7,734 nucleotides of DNA from positions 1 to 7,734 of the forward strand of contig CADEGS010000216.1 of NCBI GenBank assembly GCA_902826945.1, read 5' to 3'. Below the pieces are notes generated by a model. It worked only from the letters and a program-made list of their open reading frames with translations. It was not told where the DNA came from and did not search any database. The position numbers were made by a program, and so were the translations under genes. Positions 1 to 4,565 of the stretch are shown here, one piece after another. Origin of the DNA: an uncultured bacterium. GTDB taxonomy: Bacteria; Planctomycetota; UBA1135; GCA-002686595. Numbering within the stretch: the stretch's first letter is position 1; each line of letters starts with the position of its first letter.

Positions 1-1591
1 CCTTCTGGTACGCCAGCCCGGCGATGCGCACGACCATCGGGTTCTGGAACTGGCCGGCCGAGAAGAAGGAGAGCGAGGCGGCCTCGCCGCGCAGCTGGTC
101 GAGCGCGTTGTGCACGTAGGCCAGGTACTGGATCTCGGGCGTGGGCAAGAGCCCGATGTGCGCCGCGCCCTGCGCGACGCCCAGGATGGTGGTCTCGTCG
201 AGCAGCGTGTCGAACACGCGCGCGCTGCCGAAGCGCGCCTGGAGGTCGCGCGTCACGCCGTAGACGCCGCCCTTCTTGCCGACGTCCTCGCCGAAGACGA
301 TCACCTCGGGGCGGCGCACCATCTCGTCGGCGAGCGCCGCGTTGACGTGCGCCGCCAGCGTGCGCCGGCCGGGCGAGGCGGCGTCCTCGGGCAGCGCGCC
401 GCCGAAGACCTGCACGCGCCGCGCGGGGCTGGCCGGAAGCGCCGCCGCCGCGGCGCAGGCGTCCTCGTCGTAGGGCGCGAGCGGCGCCACGATCGACGCG
501 CGCGACACCTGCTTCGGCCGCGTCGCCGCCTCCTCCGCGGCCGCCGCGACGCGCTCGCGCGTGTCCCGCACGAGCGCGGCGAGCTCCTCGGGCCGCGCCG
601 CGCCGCTCTCGACCAGGAGGCGCGCGTTCGCGAGCAGCGGGTCGCGCGCCTCGATCGCCTCGATCTCGGCCAGCGTGCGGTAGCCCGTCTCCACGTCGCT
701 GCCCGCGTGCCCCCACAGGCGCACGCACTCCAGGCGCAGGAAGACCGGCGCGCGCATGCGCCGGCAGGTGCCGATGGCGGCCTGCGCCACCTCCCACACG
801 CGGTCGAGCGGGCCGCTCGCCTCGAAGTAGGTGACGTAGCGCATCGAGCCGATCGAGTCGGCCACCCAGCCGGCCGGCGTCTCGACCGAGATCCCGACCT
901 GGTTGTCCTCGCACACGAACAGGATCGGCGTCGGGTTGCCGCGGCGGAACGCGTAGCGCGCGGCGTTGATGCCCGAGAGCGCCGTGGCGTGGTTCAGCGA
1001 GGCGTCGCCGAACGAGCACACGACGATCGCGTCGCCCGGCAGGCCGGTCGCGACGCCCAGCCGCCGCGCGCGCGCCAGCGCGAAGGCGAGCCCGGCCGCC
1101 TTGGGCAGGTGCGAGGCGATCGTGCTCGTCTGCGGCGGCACCCAGGCCGGACGGCTGCCCCACACCTTGTGGCGCCCCTGGCTGATCGGGTCCTCGCGCG
1201 ACGCGCACAGGGAGAGCAGGGTGTCGAAGAGCGGCGTAGAGCCCGGCAGCCGGCGCAGCCGCGCCATCATGAGCGCGCCCGAGCGGTAGTGCAGGAAGCA
1301 CGGGTCGCTCGTGCGCAAGAGCGCGCCGAGCACCGCGTTCTGCTCGTGGCCGGCGCTCGAGATCGTGTAGAAGCTGCGCCCGGTCTTCTTCAGCTCGCGC
1401 GCCGCGGCGTCGAGCTCGCGCGAGAGGAGCTGGTCCTCGAACAGCTCGCGCGCCTGGCGCGCGGTGAGCGCATAGGGCGCCGCGTCCGCGCGCAGCGGCG
1501 CGTCGTCCGCCAGCCGCCGCGCGGCCGGCGCGGCGCCGGCGAGATAGCGATCGATGGTCTCGCCGACGACGGCGACGCGGTCGGTGGCCAT
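1..1591 (-). CDS. 2-oxoacid dehydrogenase E1, alpha/beta fusion (branched-chain/2-oxoisovalerate type), 3' end missing
   Basis: The reading frame opens at the ATG complementary to 1589-1591 and runs off the left edge after 530 codons. It is a thiamine-diphosphate-dependent E1 in which alpha and beta halves are joined in one chain; family members decarboxylate a 2-oxoacid and pass the acyl group to an E2 lipoyl domain in the cytoplasm. The alpha half (about 45-350) has the ThDP/Mg region beginning GDASLN at 195-200 and closing CEDN at 227-230. The first motif reads GDA, not the usual GDG, and the spacing is about five residues longer than in common E1 alpha. After an Ala-rich linker (about 350-410) the beta half shows FGEDVG at 433-438, with the presumed ThDP-contacting Glu, and EIQYLAYVHNALDQ near 486-499. 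The catalytic histidines of the beta half lie beyond the window. Substrate (branched-chain, pyruvate or other) cannot be fixed from sequence. The start is supported by a promoter-like box 12 bases upstream. Confidence 0.93.
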   Translation of the reverse strand, partial: MATDRVAVVGETIDRYLAGAAPAARRLADDAPLRADAAPYALTARQARELFEDQLLSRELDAAARELKKTGRSFYTISSAGHEQNAVLGALLRTSDPCFLHYRSGALMMARLRRLPGSTPLFDTLLSLCASREDPISQGRHKVWGSRPAWVPPQTSTIASHLPKAAGLAFALARARRLGVATGLPGDAIVVCSFGDASLNHATALSGINAARYAFRRGNPTPILFVCEDNQVGISVETPAGWVADSIGSMRYVTYFEASGPLDRVWEVAQAAIGTCRRMRAPVFLRLECVRLWGHAGSDVETGYRTLAEIEAIEARDPLLANARLLVESGAARPEELAALVRDTRERVAAAAEEAATRPKQVSRASIVAPLAPYDEDACAAAAALPASPARRVQVFGGALPEDAASPGRRTLAAHVNAALADEMVRRPEVIVFGEDVGKKGGVYGVTRDLQARFGSARVFDTLLDETTILGVAQGAAHIGLLPTPEIQYLAYVHNALDQLRGEAASLSFFSAGQFQNPMVVRIAGLAYQK

Positions 1592-1603
1592 GGGCGGCGG
1601 AAG

Positions 1604-1632
1604 AGGGTAGCAGGCGCGGGCGCGGCTGTCCC
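1604..1632 (-). promoter_or_regulatory. Predicted promoter of the E1 gene
   Basis: Read on the minus strand, GCTACCCT (complement of 1604-1611) carries the -10-like hexamer TACCCT. Exactly 17 bases further upstream is GGGACA (complement of 1627-1632), which matches four of six bases of the sigma-70 -35 consensus TTGACA. The hexamer ends 12 bases before the ATG, so transcription should begin about 5-6 bases before the start codon. That leaves almost no leader and no room for a Shine-Dalgarno sequence. The octamer is one of five matching copies in this window. Confidence 0.5.
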
Positions 1633-1636
1633 CGTG

Positions 1637-1658
1637 CGCCGGGCGATCGCTCCCGGCG
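1637..1658. promoter_or_regulatory. Inverted repeat in the E1/sigma divergent region, possible operator
   Basis: CGCCGGG (1637-1643) and CCCGGCG (1652-1658) are perfect 7-base arms around an 8-base spacer that itself contains the palindrome CGATCG. The repeat lies just upstream of the proposed E1 -35 box, where an activator or repressor could sit. GC-only arms of this length arise easily by chance here, so the assignment is tentative. Confidence 0.25.
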
Positions 1659-1714
1659 TGCGTCCGCGGCGGCGGCCGGGCGAGGTCGGCAGCCTCGCGC
1701 TCCCCGCCCCCCGG

Positions 1715-1722
1715 GGTAGCAT
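1715..1722 (+). promoter_or_regulatory. Predicted -10 element for the sigma-like gene
   Basis: GGTAGCAT contains the hexamer TAGCAT (1717-1722), which keeps the TA...T positions most conserved in sigma-70 -10 boxes. No convincing -35 is visible. The expected transcript start near 1729 would give a leader of roughly 118 bases before the sigma-like gene, unlike the almost leaderless neighbours. TA dinucleotides are rare in this sequence, which adds some weight. Confidence 0.4.
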
Positions 1723-1768
1723 CGGGCGCGAGCGCTCCCGCGCGGGCCGCGCCGGGGGGCGAAGGCAC

Positions 1769-1837
1769 ATGCAGCGCACGATCGCCTCGTCGCCGCTCGC
1801 CGGTCGGATCCTGGCCGGCGCTCGGACGGACCGCTGA
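1769..1837 (+). CDS. Possible 22-codon upstream ORF in the sigma-gene leader
   Basis: ATG at 1769 opens a 22-residue frame beginning MQRTIASS and ending at TGA 1835-1837. A purine-rich stretch with GAAGG (1761-1765) lies three bases before the ATG, which is close for a ribosome site. The frame is the same as that of the sigma-like gene: reading through the TGA would add 26 residues to that protein's N-terminus. The stop codon overlaps the next gene's Shine-Dalgarno sequence. The peptide matches no family I know. It may be a leader peptide, or a chance frame. Confidence 0.25.
   Translation: MQRTIASSPLAGRILAGARTDR
1798..1820 (+). promoter_or_regulatory. Hairpin in the sigma-gene leader
   Basis: CGCCGGTC (1798-1805) pairs with GGCCGGCG (1813-1820), giving eight pairs including one G-U, around the loop GGATCCT. 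It lies inside the possible upstream ORF and ends 15 bases before the Shine-Dalgarno sequence at 1836. A ribosome on the upstream ORF would disrupt it, so attenuation or translational coupling is conceivable. No T-run follows, so it is not a classical terminator. Confidence 0.25.
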
Positions 1838-1841
1838 GGAG
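1836..1841 (+). promoter_or_regulatory. Shine-Dalgarno of the sigma-like gene
   Basis: GAGGAG lies five bases before ATG 1847 and supports that start. It is the clearest ribosome binding site in the window; I see no comparable one before the other five genes. It overlaps the TGA that ends the upstream ORF. Confidence 0.65.
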
Positions 1842-1846
1842 CCGAC

Positions 1847-2512
1847 ATGGAGGACCTCGACGACCTGGCCGACGGTCCGCGAGCGCGCCGGCCGCGCGCG
1901 CCCGGCGCGGCGGCGGGGCGCCCGCGGCGCTCGCTCTTCCCGGGCGCCAAGCGCGTCGCGCGCGCGCAGAACGGCGAGCGCGGCGCGCGGGCCGAGCTCG
2001 TCCTGCGCACGCAGGACGTCGCGTTCGCCCACGCGCTGGCGCTCGTGCGCGACCCGCAGTCCGCGCGCCGCGCCGCGCGCGTCGCGCTGGTCGAGCTCTG
2101 CGGGCGCCTGGGCGAGCTGCACGACGCCGCCGAGCTGCCGGGCTTCCTGCGCCGCCTGGTCGAGAGCGCGTGCGCGCGGTCCGCGCGCGCGCCGCAGCGC
2201 GGCGGCGCGACGGATGGCGGCGAGGCGAGCGGGGAAGGGGACGCGCGCGAGCTCCTCGCGCCGATCCACGCGCTCGCGCGCGCCGAGGAGCGCGAGGCGG
2301 TGCTGCTCGTCCACCTCGCCGGCTGCACGGCGGAGGACGCCGCGCTCTTCCTCTGCGTGCCGCCGAGCGCGGTGCAGAGCCGCCTGGCCGTCGCGCGGCG
2401 CCGCCTGCACAAGAGCGTCATGCGGCGCCTGGAGCGCGAGCTCCCCGGGCTGCGGCCCTCCGGCGACGGCGCCTTCGCGGCGGGCGTGCGGGCGGCGGCG
2501 GGCCTGGACTAG
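1847..2512 (+). CDS. Divergent ECF-like sigma-70 family protein (regions 2 and 4)
   Basis: The 221-residue protein has an Arg/Pro-rich N-terminal extension (1-45). A helical stretch at about 55-112 resembles sigma region 2 (DVAFAHALALVRDPQSARRA, then GFLRRLVESACARSAR). A Gly/Asp/Glu linker follows at 115-135. A C-terminal region 4-like helix-turn-helix spans about 137-196, with REAVLLVHLAGCTAEDAALF (149-168) and a recognition helix around PPSAVQSRLAVARRRLHK. Region 4 is the firmest part. Region 2 is weak: where active ECF sigmas usually have an acidic DAEDAVQE-type segment, this protein has ARRAARVALVEL. It could be a functional but divergent sigma factor, a sigma-like DNA-binding regulator or a decaying copy. 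No anti-sigma gene is adjacent: E1 lies divergently upstream and the methyltransferase converges downstream. The start follows a good Shine-Dalgarno sequence. Confidence 0.75.
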   Translation: MEDLDDLADGPRARRPRAPGAAAGRPRRSLFPGAKRVARAQNGERGARAELVLRTQDVAFAHALALVRDPQSARRAARVALVELCGRLGELHDAAELPGFLRRLVESACARSARAPQRGGATDGGEASGEGDARELLAPIHALARAEEREAVLLVHLAGCTAEDAALFLCVPPSAVQSRLAVARRRLHKSVMRRLERELPGLRPSGDGAFAAGVRAAAGLD

Positions 2513-2556
2513 CCCTTTCCGCGCAACCCGCGCAATCCCCGCTCGTCCGGCCCCCC

Positions 2557-2592
2557 GGGGTGGGTGGGAAGCCGGTCGGGTGGGAGAGGGGG
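2557..2592 (+). other. Six G-runs, potential G-quadruplex in the convergent gap
   Basis: The runs are G4 (2557-2560), G3 (2562-2564), G3 (2566-2568), G3 (2578-2580), G3 (2582-2584) and G5 (2588-2592), separated by 1, 1, 9, 1 and 3 bases. They lie in the 106-base gap between the convergent sigma-like and methyltransferase genes. The G-rich strand is the 3' untranslated region of the sigma-like transcript. I see no clean intrinsic terminator in this gap, so the structure may help end transcription or protect the 3' end. Confidence 0.4.
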
Positions 2593-2618
2593 CTCGGCGG
2601 CTCCCGCTCCTCTTCGGC

Positions 2619-3425
2619 TCACCGCTCTCCCCCCGTCCGGGCCTCCACGTACACGTCCTCGCTCGTCCACGGCGCCTCGGGATCCTCCAGCTTCCCGCCC
2701 GCTCGCGCGCGCTCGAAGCCGTTCGCCGCGAGCCACGCCGCGAGCTCGTCCGGATCCCACACACGCACGCGCGTCGCGTTGTGGTGCAGCGCCTCGCGCT
2801 CGCTCGCGGCGTCGCCCGCCAGGACGGCCATGTGGAGGTCGCCCAGGCGCGCGCCGTCCGCGCCGGCGGGGACGGCGAAGTCGACGAAGCGCACGAACCA
2901 CAGCAGCCGCCCCTCGTGCTCGCGGCGCAGGAGCGGCAGGCACGGCTCGCCGCGCTCCTGGCGCACGGCCAAGGCCTTGAGGCCGAGCAGCAGGAGGCCG
3001 CCCGGGCGCAGCAGGCGGCGCAAGGCCGCGGCCGTCGCGGCGAGCTCGCGGCCCTCGGTCAGCATCGGCCAGACGTTGCCCATCGCGATCGCGGCGTCGA
3101 AGGGCGTGGCGTCCCGGAGCGAGCGCGGCGGCTCCTCGCCCATGCGCCAGCGGTGCAGCCGCTCTCCGCCGCCGAGCAGCTCGCGCGCGCGCGCCAGCAT
3201 GTCCTCGGAGACGTCGGCGCCGTGCGCGTCGAAGCCGGCCGCGAGGAGCGCTTGCACGTGGCGCCCCGTGCCGCAGCCCAGGTCGAGCACGCGCCGCGCG
3301 CCGGCGGCGCGCAGGCGGGCCTCGATCCCGGGCATCTCGCGGCCGAGCCGGCCGCGCCAGTCGACGAACACGTCGTACAGCCCGCTCATCGGGCCCGTGA
3401 TCCCCGCGCGCGACGGCTCGCTCAT
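2619..3425 (-). CDS. Class I SAM-dependent methyltransferase
   Basis: The 268-residue protein has a Rossmann-like methyltransferase core. Motif I is VLDLGCGTGRH at 46-56. The acidic motif II region is GADVSEDML (69-77), where Asp71 should contact the ribose of S-adenosylmethionine. FDAAIAMGNVWPML (109-122) follows, and LRPGGLLLLG (139-148) is the usual segment before strand 5. The N-terminal LYDVFVDWRGRLGRE resembles the cap helix of small-molecule methyltransferases. The substrate cannot be told. The C-terminal half has a stretch of strands (173-206), possibly a substrate lid. Two starts are possible: Met1 (3425) or Met13 (3389), directly before the conserved-looking segment. Neither has a good Shine-Dalgarno sequence. 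The CBS gene ends 168 bases upstream on the same strand and no GSTASSVT box precedes this gene, so read-through from the CBS promoter is plausible. Confidence 0.9.
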   Translation of the reverse strand: MSEPSRAGITGPMSGLYDVFVDWRGRLGREMPGIEARLRAAGARRVLDLGCGTGRHVQALLAAGFDAHGADVSEDMLARARELLGGGERLHRWRMGEEPPRSLRDATPFDAAIAMGNVWPMLTEGRELAATAAALRRLLRPGGLLLLGLKALAVRQERGEPCLPLLRREHEGRLLWFVRFVDFAVPAGADGARLGDLHMAVLAGDAASEREALHHNATRVRVWDPDELAAWLAANGFERARAGGKLEDPEAPWTSEDVYVEARTGGER

Positions 3426-3449
3426 GCGCCGAGCGTCGCCCGTGCCGGC

Positions 3450-3485
3450 CGCTCGCGCAAGTCGCGTCGCGACGGCGCGCGAGCG
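3450..3485 (-). promoter_or_regulatory. Nested inverted repeat upstream of the methyltransferase
   Basis: CGCTCGCGC (3450-3458) and GCGCGAGCG (3477-3485) are perfect 9-base arms. The 18-base interior holds a second hairpin, GTCGC-GTC-GCGAC (3461-3473). The structure lies 25-60 bases before the methyltransferase ATG, so it could be a folded leader or an operator. This 168-base gap (3426-3593) otherwise shows no recognisable -10 box and no gene. Confidence 0.3.
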
Positions 3486-3579
3486 ACACCCCGTCGGAAG
3501 GCGCGGGCGACTCCCGCGCGGTCGAGAGGCGAGGGACGCGACGAGAGCGCCCGCGCCCGCATCGAGTGGGGCCAGAGGC

Positions 3580-3604
3580 GCGCCTCCTTCCTTCTAGGAG
3601 GCGC
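3580..3604 (-). terminator. Hairpin over the CBS gene stop codon
   Basis: GCGCCTCC (3580-3587) and GGAGGCGC (3597-3604) pair perfectly over eight bases around a 9-base loop that contains the CBS gene's TAG (complement of 3594-3596). No T-run follows on the minus strand, so it is at best a Rho-independent-like or RNA-stabilising structure. The arm nearer the methyltransferase also belongs to a 12-base palindrome (3575-3586), so two exclusive folds are possible. Confidence 0.35.
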
Positions 3605-4403
3605 AGGCGGCCAGGCGCGTCGCGCACGGCCCGAGCACGTCCACCAGCGTCAGCATCCCGACCAGCCGCCCGTGCTCGACCATGAGCAGCGCGCTGATGC
3701 GGTGCGTCGAGAGGATGTGCGCCGCGTGCGAGAGGCCCTTGTCCGGCGACGCCGTGCGCGGCTCGGGCGTCATCATCTCGCGCACCAGCGCCAGCTCGAG
3801 CCGGCCGCGCCCGTGGAAGCGGCGCACGTCGCGGTCGGAGAGGATGCCGACCAGGCGTTCGCCGTCCTGGACGGGCAGGTGGCGCACGCCGGCCTCGGCC
3901 ATGCGCGCGCGCGCCTCGTCGCCGGAGGCGTCGGCCTCGATCGTCGCCGGCGACGGGGTCATGTGCCGGCGCAGGGCGGTGTCCTCGCGCGCGGTGAGGA
4001 GACCGTGCCGGCAGGCGTCGGCGTAGGCGCGCAGGACGTCCATCTCGGTCACGATGCCGACCAGGCGCCCGCCGTCCACGACCGGCAGCGAGCCGATGCG
4101 TCCGGTCACGAGCAGGCGCACGGCGTGCTGCAGCTCGAGCTCGGGCTCGACGACGACCGCCGGCCCGTGCACGAGGTCGCCGACGCACCCGCGCGGTCCC
4201 TCGAGGACCTCGAGCTGCCGCGGCGCCAGGCCTCCGGTGGCGTCCAGCAGGTCGCGGTCCGACACCACGCCCACGACGCGGCTCCCTTCCAGGACGGGCA
4301 GGTGGCGGACGTCGTGCTCGTCCATCAGGGCGAGCGCCGTCTCGAGGCTCGCCTCGCGGCGGACGACGACCGGCTCGGGCGACATGATCCGGGCGACCTT
4401 CAT
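3594..4403 (-). CDS. Four-CBS-domain protein
   Basis: The 269-residue protein consists almost wholly of four CBS motifs at about 4-56, 73-127, 145-197 and 207-259, which should form two Bateman modules. Each begins with a recognisable MTP/MSP or related segment (IMSPEP, DLVHGP, HMTPSP, MMTPEP). Each ends in the G-h-h-S/T-x-x-D signature (VSDRD, VTEMD, LSDRD, LTLVD), the position that usually contacts ribose of AMP, ATP or SAM. All four signatures keep the Ser/Thr and the Asp, so nucleotide binding looks intact. No catalytic, channel or DNA-binding domain is attached, and there is no signal peptide. I infer a cytoplasmic energy-state sensor acting on an unknown partner; IMP dehydrogenase and CBS-kinase fusions are ruled out by length. 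There is no clear Shine-Dalgarno sequence. A -10-like box lies 32 bases upstream. Confidence 0.93.
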   Translation of the reverse strand: MKVARIMSPEPVVVRREASLETALALMDEHDVRHLPVLEGSRVVGVVSDRDLLDATGGLAPRQLEVLEGPRGCVGDLVHGPAVVVEPELELQHAVRLLVTGRIGSLPVVDGGRLVGIVTEMDVLRAYADACRHGLLTAREDTALRRHMTPSPATIEADASGDEARARMAEAGVRHLPVQDGERLVGILSDRDVRRFHGRGRLELALVREMMTPEPRTASPDKGLSHAAHILSTHRISALLMVEHGRLVGMLTLVDVLGPCATRLAACAS

Positions 4404-4435
4404 GGCGATCGGGGCGCGGAGCGCCAGCGCGCTCG

Positions 4436-4443
4436 ACCGTAGC
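4436..4443 (-). promoter_or_regulatory. Predicted -10 element of the CBS gene
   Basis: On the minus strand this reads GCTACGGT, with hexamer TACGGT ending 32 bases before the ATG at 4403. The expected transcript start near 4430 would give a leader of about 26 bases. No -35 match is visible; an inverted repeat occupies the place of the spacer. Confidence 0.4.
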
Positions 4444-4444
4444 C

Positions 4445-4463
4445 GGCCCGGGACGCCCGGGCC
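4445..4463. promoter_or_regulatory. 8-3-8 inverted repeat abutting the CBS -10 box, possible operator
   Basis: GGCCCGGG and CCCGGGCC are perfect 8-base arms around ACG. The repeat begins two bases upstream of the CBS octamer and fills the -10/-35 spacer, a typical repressor or MerR-type activator position. It could instead form a hairpin at the end of the transcript from the 4566-6770 gene, about 100 bases past its stop. No T-run follows. Confidence 0.35.
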
Positions 4464-4495
4464 CTGGGGCGAACTCCGTAGGCGGCCGCCGAAGA

Positions 4496-4544
4496 GCGCG
4501 GAGCGGCGGCATCGACGCTCGGTCCGTCGGCCAGCGCTCCGCGC
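4496..4544 (-). terminator. Long-armed inverted repeat behind the modular exported protein gene
   Basis: GCGCGGAGCG (4496-4505) and CGCTCCGCGC (4535-4544) are perfect 10-base arms with a 29-base interior. That interior holds a smaller hairpin, CGACG-N7-CGTCG (4513-4529). The structure starts 21 bases past the stop codon of the leftward gene that ends at 4566. It may be a 3'-end structure or terminator, but no T-run follows. Confidence 0.35.
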
Positions 4545-4565
4545 GGGCGGCGGCGGGCGGCTCCA

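Noticed and set aside
1731..1746. Short palindromes AGCGCT and CCCGCGCGGG in the sigma leader
   Set aside because: Such GC-only palindromes occur throughout the window, including inside genes, and have no loop.
110..1837. A plus-strand frame of 575 codons opposite the E1 gene
   Set aside because: It is antisense to clear E1 motifs and has an Arg/Ala/Val-rich shadow composition. Only its last 22 codons, outside E1, are considered separately as a possible upstream ORF.
1835..1837. TGA before the sigma gene as a selenocysteine codon
   Set aside because: The upstream peptide has no similarity to selenoproteins, no selenocysteine-insertion element could be identified, and a good Shine-Dalgarno and ATG follow directly.
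2513..2618. A bidirectional intrinsic terminator between the convergent genes
   Set aside because: Only 4-5 base imperfect stems can be drawn and there is no T-run on either strand. The G-runs are the only notable feature.
2214..4442. A plus-strand frame of 742 codons over the sigma, methyltransferase and CBS genes
   Set aside because: It overlaps three recognisable genes and its composition is low in complexity.
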